A DNA stretch of 64,000 nt from positions 1,305,015 to 1,369,014 of the forward strand of contig RPFO01000026.1 of the NCBI GenBank assembly GCA_009746045.1. The letters run 5' to 3'. Below the pieces are notes generated by a model, which saw only the letters and a program-made list of their open reading frames with translations, was not told where the DNA came from and ran no database searches. Position numbers and translations under genes: made by a program. Shown here piece after piece: positions 41,874 through 52,500 of this stretch; position 1 is the first letter of the stretch; the number at the start of each line of letters is the position of its first letter. The DNA is from Mesostigma viride. Its lineage: Eukaryota > Streptophyta > Mesostigmatophyceae > Mesostigmatales > Mesostigmataceae.

Positions 41874-43857
41874 TTCTCTTGGGGAGCCACCTAGACGCGA
41901 AAATGGCTGACGGCGGTATGGCTGACGGCGGAGTTCAGATCTTTTGCGTCTGAGCCCCAAATTCGGTCAGACCACTTGCATTCGATGCGCCTTTCTAAGA
42001 CGCACTTGCCAGTATAAACGGTTACGGCTGCCACGCAGTATAGACAAAGTTACGCACGTGACCAGCTATGACGACTACCAAAGCAAAACGAGGGCTGGAA
42101 AAGGAGCTGGCACAGCTTCCCAGCGCCCAGCCCAACCCTCTCGCCCTCGCCATTGTTCAGCCGCCAGGCTTACCCGCCAAACCCTCGCCAAGCGCCTCGC
42201 CTGAGCCCAAGAAACCATGCCACGATCGCCACAAATGGAGCAAATTCTTGCCCGGCGACGGAATGTTCTCCCTCCTCGAGTGGCAGCAGCTGTCGCCGCA
42301 GGAAGTCGTCGAAGTTCTCCAGTTCCTCACACAGGAGCGGAAGCTCTTTGTGCCCTGGAGAGGGAGGGCGGCTATCGACTACCGCGACACGTCCTGGCTC
42401 TACACCTGTGCCGAATCCCGCCAACGCGAGTCTATCTTGACCAGCTACTACCAGCGCAGCTTCGGCGCCATCCACAGAGAACTTTGGAACGCACTCAACG
42501 CCCCAGCCCCCGCACAGCCGGCAGCCCCATCGGCTTCCTCCCTCTGCAAGGATGACATCCGCGCAGTGCTGGAGGAGCACGTGACCTGGCCGCTGGCCGA
42601 GAAGATGACCTCGCTGAACACCACGCTCAACACGGTCGAGGCCCGGGTCTCCAACGTGGAAACCAAGGTCGTCCACAAGCTACAACCACAGTTCACGGCG
42701 CTACACACCGCGGCGCAGGCTTCGGAAACGCATGCTGCACTTGTCTCTCGCCTTAACCAGGTGGAAGGCAAGTGCGGCGTGCTCATGAAGAAGCTTGAGG
42801 CCATCACCGCCCACACCGAGGCCCTGGCCACACAGGTCCCAAAGCTAGCGGAGCAGACGGCCACCATTGCCTCCCAGCCACCCCGGCAGGATGCTGGTGA
42901 CCTCCCGCTCTCCTACGCGGACCTGCTGCGGACAGCGACCGCCTCCACCACCGACGCCATCGCCACGAAGCTCCAGGAGCTGGAGGACCACCGCCAGGCC
43001 CAGCAACGGGAGGTCACCGATCGCGCTCGCCGCGAGTGCCGAGTGGTGCTACGTCGCTTCCCCCAGAAGCCAGGTGAGACGTCAACCTCCCTTGCTGACG
43101 AGATCAAGAAACAGCTTCTTACCCTCATGGGCCTGGTAGGTGAGGTAGAACTGCGTGGGTGCCACCGCCTTCCCCACTCACGGGACAAGGCGGCCACCCC
43201 ACCAGTCCTGCTCACCTTCATCTCCCCTGAGGATAAGCAGCGGTTCCTCTCTCGTCGCAAGCGGTTGCACGACCTCACCTGGACGCTGGATGACGACCTA
43301 ACCCCCGCTCAGCAACAGCAGCGACGCGACCTGTGGCCGGAATACCTCCGCCATAAGCAGGACCCCCAGAAGCCCAAGGTGTACTGGAGGGGCGGGGACC
43401 TGATGATCAACCACAAGATGTGGACGCCCCCAGCGGGCTAGAATAGCAATAGCCCTAGCTTGTAACCATTGGAGTCACTGTCGCTAAGGCAGCCATGCCT
43501 AGAATGTTTGCCTAGCTGTGCCAACAAACCTAGTCACGTGCCGCCAACGCACGGTACACAACCAGCCATAGCCTTAGCCTAGTTCTAGTACAGCCATGCT
43601 ACGCCCTGGCTATGTTCAGATTACTTGCCCACGCTCCTTGCTATGACATGCTCACATGGGTCTTATTGCACCCACAGTTTGCCGGATCGTTAGCCTGTCC
43701 TTTTAGCTAGCCGCGCCCGATTGCAGCTGTGGCATGCCTTTGGCATGAAGGAGACTGGGGGTCTCTGCCCTTTCTCCTGTAGTGCACACACAGGGATTAA
43801 AAGCACTTCGGTGCTCCGTGACTCCCCAACGGGAGCACGAGTTTAATTAATTAATTA
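41874..43857 (+). mobile_element. ORF1-only LINE inserted in copia element A
   Basis: Flanked by the 9-base duplication ATGGAAGAC (41865-41873 and 43858-43866). Total length about 1,984 bases: a 5' UTR with a duplicated ATGGCTGACGGCGG motif, one intact ORF1, a ~416-base 3' UTR, and a (TTAA)n tail. No ORF2 sequence lies between ORF1 and the tail. This is a non-autonomous LINE derivative resembling mammalian HAL1 in layout. The tail motif ACGGGAGCACGAGTTTAATT is shared with 16,200-16,252 and 59,645-59,682. Confidence 0.9.
42068..43441 (+). CDS. L1-type ORF1 protein, intact, 457 residues
   Basis: Starts MTTTKAKRGLEKELAQLPSA. A Pro-rich N-terminus is followed by a helical region predicted as coiled coil (TLNTVEARVSNVETKV, SRLNQVEGKCGVLMKKLEAI). 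Then comes an RRM-like segment (RRECRVVLRRFPQKPG, then LRGCHRLPHSRDKA, PPVLLTFISPEDKQRFLSRR) and the C-terminal domain (LDDDLTPAQQQQRRDLWPEY, then VYWRGGDLMINHKMW). This coiled coil-RRM-CTD order is the ORF1p layout of L1-clade LINEs, which form RNA-binding trimers. The frame is open throughout. Two related copies lie at 15,563-15,793 (fragment) and 62,404-63,822. Confidence 0.9.
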   Translation: MTTTKAKRGLEKELAQLPSAQPNPLALAIVQPPGLPAKPSPSASPEPKKPCHDRHKWSKFLPGDGMFSLLEWQQLSPQEVVEVLQFLTQERKLFVPWRGRAAIDYRDTSWLYTCAESRQRESILTSYYQRSFGAIHRELWNALNAPAPAQPAAPSASSLCKDDIRAVLEEHVTWPLAEKMTSLNTTLNTVEARVSNVETKVVHKLQPQFTALHTAAQASETHAALVSRLNQVEGKCGVLMKKLEAITAHTEALATQVPKLAEQTATIASQPPRQDAGDLPLSYADLLRTATASTTDAIATKLQELEDHRQAQQREVTDRARRECRVVLRRFPQKPGETSTSLADEIKKQLLTLMGLVGEVELRGCHRLPHSRDKAATPPVLLTFISPEDKQRFLSRRKRLHDLTWTLDDDLTPAQQQQRRDLWPEYLRHKQDPQKPKVYWRGGDLMINHKMWTPPAG

Positions 43858-43929
43858 ATGGAAGACAGCATGCATGGTGATGCTGGACAACCTGACAGCA
43901 CAGTCCTGACTGTGCCAGGGACTGCTTCC

Positions 43930-44800
43930 TCTGTGTACCAGGAGTTGGGTGCCCGAATCCACAACATGTTTGGGCATGCCACTTCTCTGTCAAACAACTT
44001 TGCCTTCCGTATGGGCAGGGCACCCCTTCTTAAGGCGTGTCAGCAAGCTGCCTCACGGTGTAAGTGCCAGTTGTCCTCCAACAAGCCCAGGAAATCACAT
44101 GCCAAAGCTATACCTCAGAGCATTGGTGATCTGCAGTGTGATATCCAACACATCAGGGGCATGCAACTGTTGGTGTGCGTGGACAGGTACACAAAATACA
44201 AGGTGCTGGAGCATTTACCTTCTATGAAGAACAGGTACTTGCTGGCTGCCCTGCAGAATGTAAGAGCCAAGTTTCCTACCACAAGGATCCAGGTGGACAT
44301 GCAGTTTCAGCATCTCAAGGGTGATCCCACCCTTCCTGAGTTGCTGGTTACACCTAGGGAGGCTCATGGGCAGCAGGGTGCTATAGAGAGGGCAATCCAG
44401 GAGGTCAAGAAATTGATCATCTCTGAAGACTGGGTACCCTTGTCTGCACCTGCACTTGTCAGGAGTGCATGGCTGAGGAACGTGGAGCAGCAGCTGAACA
44501 GCAGGGTTAACTTCTACTATGATGGAGTTGCTGTCAGCCCAATGGGTCTATATCATGGCCTGTGCCCACCACATGTGCTGGAGGGCTGGAAACATGCTGC
44601 ACATGTCACCTTTGCCAAGCTGAGGGAGAAGGACCGGGGTTGGAAGATGCTGGAGCCACAAGTGGGTCAGAAGGTCCTAGCTTGGAAGGAACCTAGCCTT
44701 TATGGCAAACGTGGTAGCTGGAGTCCTGGGGTGGTTACCCAGGTTGATGAAGCTAGCCACGCATGCTTGGTCAGCATGGAGGACGAACCAAAGCATGTGC
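43930..44800 (+). CDS. Integrase domain of copia element A
   Basis: Zinc-binding part RIHNMFGH...CQQAASRCKC; core with LQCDIQHIRG (D near 44,140), IQVDMQFQHL (D near 44,296) and HGQQGAIERAIQEVKK (E near 44,386). D-to-E spacing is 30. Downstream, a beta-rich C-terminal part (VLAWKEPSLYGKRGSWSPGV) resembles the copia integrase C-terminal GKGY-type region. Confidence 0.85.
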
Positions 44801-45119
44801 ACCGGCTGAGTTGGTCATATGTCAAGCCTAACCTGATGAATGAGGGCAGTCAGGCACAAGGCTCACAGGACCTGCAGGATTTTCAGGTCCCAAGTGACAT
44901 CACTGATGCAACGACCACATCTGTTGCAGGGGAATCTGTCAGCCCTGGCCAGGTTGCAGAGGTACCTGTTGAACAGGCTGCAAGGTCAACAGCTGGGGAG
45001 TCAACTGTCAAGCCCAAGGCTCTAACCAAGCCCAGGGGGACAAGTTTGGCTGGATTAATTGGGGCTCTGCAAAGGGCCAAGAAGCAGCCCAAGGTAGCCA
45101 AGCTCAGGTGGCATGGCAA

Positions 45120-45420
45120 TCTGGGGCTGGACACTGCCTTAGAGGTAGACACTAATTCTCAGGTTTCCATCATTGGGACCAGAGCTGCAGCAGGGTACAG
45201 CATGACTGAACCCAGCTATCAGTTTGTGTCTGACTTCAGTGGCGGGGTACACGTGAAGGTACTGGGTGAGGTATCCATTCCTATCCTTGGACAGGACACT
45301 GCTTTTTGTGTCTTGGAGGGCTATCAGGGACCTGCTCTTCTGGGGCAGAATTTCCTATGCCAGGATGGGGTAGTGATCACGTCCTCTCTCCTGACTAAGG
45401 AAGGGGCTGGTCAGGTCCCA
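45120..45420 (+). CDS. Retropepsin-like domain of copia element A, located after integrase
   Basis: LEVDTNSQVSIIGTRAA at about 45,140, then VLGEVSIPILGQDTAFCVL and GYQGPALLGQNFLCQDGV. The order DT-loop, beta strands, hhLGQNFL matches a retropepsin fold. No such motif was found between gag and integrase in any of the three elements. Confidence 0.55.
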
Positions 45421-45689
45421 CTGATTAATTTCAGGACCACTCACCTATCACGTGCAGTAACCAGGACGGTTAAGCGTGTGCAAGTGTGCCAGGGGCAGGA
45501 GCCCTTGGTTGATGACCTCATATTGCCAGCTGCTAGTCATCCAAGCAGTTTGGGCATTGGTCCTCACTCACTTGCTGGACACAGCCCTATAAACTACCAA
45601 GGCCTGGTGAAGCTCATGTCCTCTCCCATTATGTGTCCCCAGGTCACACTGGGTCTGATTAAATCTGGGGAGGACTGGATCTCCAAGAA

Positions 45690-47075
45690 ATGCGTGGAAC
45701 CTGTCAATGACCTGCCTCCTGCACGACGTCTACTCAAGCTCAAGTTTGTCATCAAGATGAAGGAGGTGGACGGGGTCAAGGTACCACACGTCAGGCCAGT
45801 ACTGAATGAGTTCAAGGGTACTGGTGAGTGCACCGCTGAGGAGTTGTATACCCCTGGCATGCTGCATGACACTTGGAGGCTGCTGCTGTGTGTATTTCTA
45901 GGCCTTCTCAACAAGGGCTTGGACTATGGCTCAGTGGTGGTAGACTTCAAGAGGGCATTTCTGGAGGGGGATGCAGATGTGGCACAGGAAAAGTGGGAGG
46001 GCAAGACGCCTTTCTATGTCAGGGTGCCTGCTGTATGGAAAAGGGACATTCACACTGAGTTCCTTAAAATCCTCAAGGGCCTGGAGGGCCTGAGGTCAAG
46101 TCCAATAATCTGGAGGGAGACTCTCAACCGTTTCCTGAAGGAGCATTGCAACTTGAAGGTTTCTCCTGTAGACCCCTGTCTGTTTCTGGGGCAATGGGAA
46201 GGCCTACCAGTGTATGCTTCGCTGCACGGGGATGACCTACATCTGATAGCTCCCACGTCGTGGCTTAAGGAGCTGATCTCCATCATTAAGTCCAAGTTTC
46301 CTCTGGGTAGGGAGCAATGGCAGGTGGAGAATGAGCCTCTCCTGTTTGTGGGCATGGAGGCCACACTGGTGAAGAAGGGGGGGAGTGGCGTATGCTGCTG
46401 GTGGGGGGCAACGATTATCAAGAGACCCTCATTAGCAAGCTTCCTCCAGTCATCACACAGGCACTGTGTCCCATGGTGAGGGGCATGGTTGCTTGGGTGG
46501 CAGGCATTTCCAGGCCAGACCTTATGGTCATAGCCAGGTTGCCTGATGACATGCTGACAGAGCTAGGGTCTGCCAAGGTGGCTGATCAGGTCAGGGCTTC
46601 GTCTGGCATTCTGTTGTCTGCAGTGGATTTATCACAACCCATTTGCATGGAGCTGTATGTGGATAGCTCAATGGACAGCAGGCAGGTCTCCAAGGTCAGG
46701 GGCAGGGCTGCAGGGCTCTTTGTGCTCAGACAGGAAGGCCTGGGGAGTTTGGTGAGCTGGTTCAGTCGCCTGCACAAACGGGTGGCTGTCAGTAGTGATG
46801 TGGCAGAATGCAGGGCTATTTGTGAAGGCATTCACACAAGCCTTTATCTGAAGGAGTTGCTTCATCAGATGACTTCTAACACTCCTTGGCCACTTCAGGT
46901 TACCACTCTTCTAAAAACAGACTCCATGGGGATGGTGCAGTTTGTGCACAGGCAGATGGCCAGAAGTAGGGACTTGGATTATCTCCTTCTTAAGGAATTG
47001 TCCTCCTTGGCCAATATTGAGCATATCCCTGGGGTTGACAATCCTGCTGATGCTTTGACCAAGCTAGTGCAGAAG
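45690..47075 (+). CDS. Reverse transcriptase and RNase H of copia element A
   Basis: RT: KLKFVIKMKEVDGVKVPHVR, VVDFKRAFLEGDAD (motif A), SSPIIWRETLNRFLKEH, VDPCLF and SLHGDDLHLIAP (motif C, near 46,220). RNase H: ELYVDSSMDSRQVSKVRGRA, AECRAICEGIHTSLYLKELL, KTDSMGMVQFVHRQMARSRD, DNPADALTKL. These are Ty1/copia signatures apart from the HGDD motif. Confidence 0.85.
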
Positions 47076-47421
47076 GCAGCAGTGCAATACAAGGTTCTTC
47101 AGTCTCTGATGGACCCATCTCAGCAAGCTGTCTAAGCTGGTGCCTGGTTATAGGGCATTGGAGAGCAGATTGTGTGGTAGTGTCAGCATTGTGACTGGCA
47201 TAATACCTGTATCTTAGTCTGTACTAAGGCTCATGGACCATGGTACACTCACTCTGATTTTAATCAGGATACAGCCAGGTTTTGGCTGGGGTTCATGCTG
47301 TTGACTACACAAGGTTGACAGGTCCATTACAGACCATGTATTCTATTTTAAAAAGAAATGTATATTTGTACATACCTCACACAATGGTCTGGGAACCTTT
47401 ATTCTGGGGTTTATAGGGCGG

Positions 47422-47646
47422 GGTTCGATTCCCTGGTATTATGTTTCTACAAGCTGGCCTGCTCAGGTGTTTTACCTGTTCAGACTTCCCTAGTTCCCCA
47501 GGGCAGGATTTAATTGTTGCCTATATGTGTTTGATTTTGTCATTTGTTTGCTGTGGCAATTTATCATCTGACAAGTAGACGGGCGCCATAAGACGGGCGC
47601 CAATACTAACCTGTTGAGAGTATGACGGGGAAACTATTGTAATACG
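47422..47646 (+). ncRNA. Putative primer-like RNA module of element A (B-box motif to PBS complement)
   Basis: GGTTCGATTCC (47422-47432), the hairpin GGCGCC-ATAAGACG-GGCGCC near 47,585, and ATTGTAATACG (47636-47646), complementary to the primer-binding site. Spacing from B-box to complement is 214 bases, against 206 in element B. Sequence between the landmarks is largely different from B, so conservation of the landmarks is notable. Confidence 0.35.
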
Positions 47647-48089
47647 TCTTACTTTGTCAAGTGGTATTTCAATTGTCATGGATTTATTGTGCTTATATTA
47701 GATATGTACTGGGTTTTATGGGATTAGTATCTGGGATTAATGTAACTCACCGCCAGAAGGTCATTGTACTGGAGGCTCTACCGAGGTGATGGGATTAATT
47801 CCTGGAGAAGACCTCATAGAATTAACCTGTATGTATTTAATTTTGTGTGTTTCTAATATCTGGTGGTACTCTGTAATGCCACTTCCATAGGTTTTTATCC
47901 ATTTCTCATGAAATGGTTTTCCCTGTGGCAGATCTGTTTCTTTTCCAGTTCCTTAAAAGAAAGGGCTGGGGGAATGGCAATGGCCATTAAAGACATCTGT
48001 TCAAGCTTCAAGCTGGAGTGAAGGACATTTCAAGCTACTTCAAGGGTCCCTGGCAGGGGATGTGATCCCTAAAGAAAAGAAGGGATTGG

Positions 48090-48705
48090 AGTTAACGTAA
48101 AGGATTTACGTTAGATGGATAGAGATTGTTACGCTCTTTCCAACGGCACCTTGAACGCCTCATTTGGTTAAGGAACGTAAAAGTTATGACGTTTCCTAGG
48201 CTGTGCCGACAGTACCCGGCGCGCCACTGTGGGCGCGTACGGACACAGGATGTACAAGTGTCACTTTGATAGTCCGCAGGACGTTGACAGGACTTGTACA
48301 GGACTTGATGGTCAATTGATAGGTAGGCGCACTGTAGCGCGCCAGGACCTATGAGACAATTGATGCTGACTAGTGTACGGATAGGTCCACAGGACTAGCC
48401 GTATGGACAATTGATAGATCTGCGCGCCAAAGGCGTGCCAGAGTCTGTGTAATCAATTGATTGACAGTTCAGCTGTGACAGTGCAGCTGAATACTTGGAC
48501 GCGTCCCTAGCAAGCTATATGAGTGACTTGTTAGCTCTAGGACGCTAGCTCTTGCGTGCACGCTCTCTTGGCATAACGACCCTGTCGTCTGTGCTACGTG
48601 CAGTCTCGGACTTGACGTGACTTACGTCTGTGTTTGCTCATTATAATAAAGGCAACTTTCCTGCAAGAGCCATGGATTCCCTCGGTGGTAAACTCTCATT
48701 CAACT
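48090..48705 (+). repeat. 3' LTR of copia element A
   Basis: Matches 30682-31297 with no difference seen; preceded by a polypurine run and followed by the GATTT duplication. Confidence 0.95.
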
Positions 48706-48710
48706 GATTT

Positions 48711-49570
48711 CCGCAACATTTTTGAATTCCCCGGTCATTCTGACATCAACACGGAGCTCAACACGGTCGTCACATGATCGACATTCTGACGTCGAGACAG
48801 TTTACCAGAGGCATTTTGGACACGTGGCATGTTGACAACCAGTAGTCAAATTAATTCCGTTCAGATTTGTTCCCCATACCGGTCAGGTTTATTCCACGCC
48901 GGTTCCTAGGCCGACAGAGATGAGGTAACCATACGTAAAATATTATCAAATATAATTATTGGCATTGGCTCCGTTCATCGGCAACGGGCCCTAGCGTGGC
49001 ATGTTTCACACCAAATTATCTTTTCCACGCGCTCTGGATCCGATTCTCTGCAAGAAAATGGATCTACACGTCAGTATATAGCAGGCCAAGTGTACCAAAA
49101 AAGTGTTTTGTTACGTCATTCATGTTCATGTTTTTTTCTCCACCCCTCAGATTTGTTACGTAAGCGCGGCTAAATTGCCGGCAGGCACCGGCCTGCAAAT
49201 GCCAAACGGTAGCCTGGCAATCGTGCTCTGATAGCTGCCGCAAGATTGGCAAAGATTCCTGTAACGGCACGATGCGGTTGCAGGCGCGTGGAGGAGGCGC
49301 GAGGCAACCGCCTAAACGTTTGCGGTACCAGATTATCAGTGAGGACTTGAGAGCAGCCGCCAGCTATGGCCTGAGCGCCATACAGTAGCTGCACGTGGTC
49401 ACCCATAGTTGGGGGTGCCCGCGTAGCATGAACTTTGTAATGCGAGCCCGGTAAGCCCCTACGTGCTTGTGAGCAGTCAGCACAGCCGCCGCCCATGGAG
49501 TAAAACAGAAAGGGCCCGCGTACCAGCAATGGTGTGTGGGCCCGAGGTATGCAGGTCTCACTTTTGAAAA
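48711..49570. other. Upstream region of the CACTA transposase gene
   Basis: No coding feature. Direct continuation of 30,676 before element A inserted. It should contain promoter sequence of the CACTA transposase and perhaps of the divergent gene at 28,144-30,481. One TGTTGACAAC lies near 48,829, but there is no CACTA terminus. Confidence 0.4.
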
Positions 49571-52500
49571 ATGGCTGATGACGTTTTGCTCGATGAGTTC
49601 ATGTGTGAGGATTGGGCTGGCAGTGCGGACGACGGTGGGGAAGATGCAGCAATTAGGTTCGCTACAAAGTTTGACCAAGTCGTACACCAACTAAGTTTTG
49701 ATACCCCATTGTACGAAGGGAGTACCGAAACAACATTAAACTATTCCATTCAGCTATTGTCGTTAATGGGATTCCAAGGCCTCACCAAGGCCGCTGCAAA
49801 TCAAATGTGGAACCTTGTGGCGAGGGGGCTGCCGAAGGGCCACAACCTGCCCGAATCAGTGGAGAAAGCAAGAGACCTGCTGAGGGCGCTGGGCCTTACT
49901 TATAAAGTATTCGACGCTTGCCCTTGTGAAAAGTACATATACAAGGACAAGTCTATTTTGAAGTGCCCGATATGTACAGAAGATAGATTTCAAACCTTCA
50001 CCGACGTCTATGGCAAAACCGTCACAACATCTAAACCTCATCGTCAAGTGCGGTTCTTTCCTTTGAGGGACCGCATTCGCGCTTGGTTGCGGATCCCCGC
50101 TACGAGCAAGGCCATTCGTTATGCCCATGAAACCGAAAACAAGGATCCGGATGGGCCTGACCGCGTGGTTCACGGAATGAAAGGTGAGTAGATGATCTAC
50201 CTGCCTGGCTTGTTTTCAAAGTCAAGATTTTTGCTTCTAGGTGCGCATCGTTCCACGTAAATCTGCACAAAGGCCCGGTGTCACAGTGTTTGCACTGGCG
50301 CCCCTCCCGTGGGTTGTACTCGATTGTTTCCTCTCTTTTCTCCAGTTGAAAGCGCTAGTTGGGGAGACAAATGTTTTGGCTTGCCCTAACTGTGAATTCA
50401 TATCTGCCCTTGCATTCTGTTTTTGTGCGCATGCTTGCAGACTCCAAGGCGATACAACACATCAAGAACAAGTACCCTCGTTTTCGAAAGAACAAAGGCC
50501 GTAATACCATTTGGGGCCTCTGTTTTGACGGGGTATGCCCCTTCAGCTTTATGGACAACCATAGCTCTTGGCCCGCGTTTCTGTGCTGCTATAATTTGCC
50601 TGAGTGGGCTTTTATAAGTCCGTATTTTTCACCGTTGATTCTCCTTGTTGGAGCCTCACAAAGGCAAGCTCCCAAGAACATGCATACATTCCTTGATCTG
50701 ATTGTCGATATGAGTTTCGTGCGCTATGGCAGGGTATCCATGCTTGCGACATCCTCGATGAGGGTGATGGGGTATACAAGCCTGTTAAGGTGTTTGCAAT
50801 ACTAGCCCTAATAATCCATGACTACCCCGCATATGCGAAATGCTTGAATATCCCCGATCGACACGGGGAAGGTGGGGTGTATGGTTTGCGGCACAAACAA
50901 TAAAGGGCTTGTTATCTCGTCAGGGAAGATCGCTTTTTTGGGTAACGAGTGCATGTTGGACCCTGCCGACCCTTGCCGTCCAGCCATGCAATGCAAAGCC
51001 GCCATTTCAACCCATGAGCTTTGATCAGTATTTCGAATACTGTAGAAGGTTGAAACGCCAACCAGAGCCATTCTTCAAGCTGCCATACTGGAAGGAGTTG
51101 TTGATACGGCACGCCATTGACGAGTTTCATCTTTGCGCGAATATGCTCCTTCGAATCGAGACTTCCACCTGCGGTGAGTAGTGGCCCAGTCAGCTTGTCC
51201 GGATAGTGTGCATTTCCGAGGACGTTTCTTTCCATGCTTTGGGCATGTCTGCTGCATACAACGACATAAGTTCATTGTGTAATAGTTGTTTCTGCTTGCA
51301 ATGTTCTGCCTTTATGGTTCCAGGGAAAGCTGTCAACTCTAAGGTGCGTGCGAGTCTGAAGACAAAAGGCCTTAACCCCGAGCTATGGGTTGAAAATGCC
51401 TCTGAAGCCACACCATCAGCGAAGCGTAAAACCAAGGCGACTAATGGACGAGGGCGGTGGCCAAGGGGGCAGTTGACAACGTCGGAGAAGGCAGCAGTCC
51501 AACGTAAGTGAATTTTATTTGCTTGTGGTCACAGTATCCTCTGTGTGGTAGTCAATGCGTTGACGTTCTTAACATAGTTCCCCCCCTACCAACAAATGCT
51601 TTCTAGGCAGTTGCTGAATGTCTTTGTCAGCGTTTTCATGCACTTATGCTTGTGAAAATGATGCGTGTGTATCCATTGGTTGCGTGCCTTTTTTCTTGCC
51701 TCATATAATGTTTTTTTCTTCCATGTGTGGGATCTGCACACCTTTTAATTGTTTCGACAATTGCAGTTGTTGACCGAGCAATGAAGGAAGGAAGCCTGCC
51801 AGAGCACTTTAGTGGCCTCCCCGTTGGCCTGCTTTGCACGGGGAAGGGTGCTGGGTTAAAGACCCGGGACAAGAACTTGTATTTGTGCAAGTGCTTGCCT
51901 GTTGCACTACGAGGCAGGCTTCATTCTGACGCGCGCGCAGCATTTCTGATGCTATCGGCCGCGTGGGATTGCTTGTTATCAAGTAGAGCTTTGAAACAGT
52001 CAGAGCTAGTCGAGGTGGGAAAGCTTATGATCAAGGCTGTCGTGGCTGTGGAGAGGGTCATACCAGCAACGGAAATGCCTCGATCCATGCACGTGGCAGT
52101 GCACTTGGCAACCCAGATACTAAGAGCTGCTTGGCCTGCCCGAAACGCGCACAATGGCATGGGGGGAAAGGTTGATGCATGAGGTTACGAAGGCACGCCT
52201 GTCGAACGTCAACGTCGAGTATTCCATGGGGGAGTCCTACCTTGAAAAGGAGGCGCTGCGCATTGCATGCCAGCTATTTCGCACACGAAGTTACTGGGGT
52301 AAGAACGCCCAAATAGTTCTTAAAATTCTTTTGCATGCTGGAAGCTGTTGATGTCATCGTAGTCTGCTGATTTATTGTTGGAGTGATCAGATGTGTTACT
52401 ATCTAGTAACGGCAAACGCGCAACTGCCTTGATCAATGCTGAACACAATTGGTAGCAATTGAAATGTGCCTGCTTCAATGGCTTTGTACTGAAATAACAA

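Larger units (their letters stand above)
30682..48705 (+). mobile_element. Ty1/copia LTR retrotransposon, element A (with two nested insertions)
   Basis: Bounded by two 616-bp LTRs (30682-31297 and 48090-48705) and the 5-base target duplication GATTT (30677-30681 and 48706-48710). The LTRs appear identical by eye, so the insertion is very young. Order: upstream ORF1, gag, integrase, retropepsin-like domain, RT, RNase H. Copia element B (33219-41383) lies inside gag, and an ORF1-only LINE (41874-43857) lies between gag and integrase. A polypurine run (AAAGAAAAGAAGGGATTGG) abuts the 3' LTR. Apart from the two insertions it has only about one or two breaks. Confidence 0.95.

Noticed and set aside
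48711-49570. Left terminus of the CACTA element
   Set aside because: Only one TGTTGACAAC and no CACTAGGAG-type end; not enough to call.
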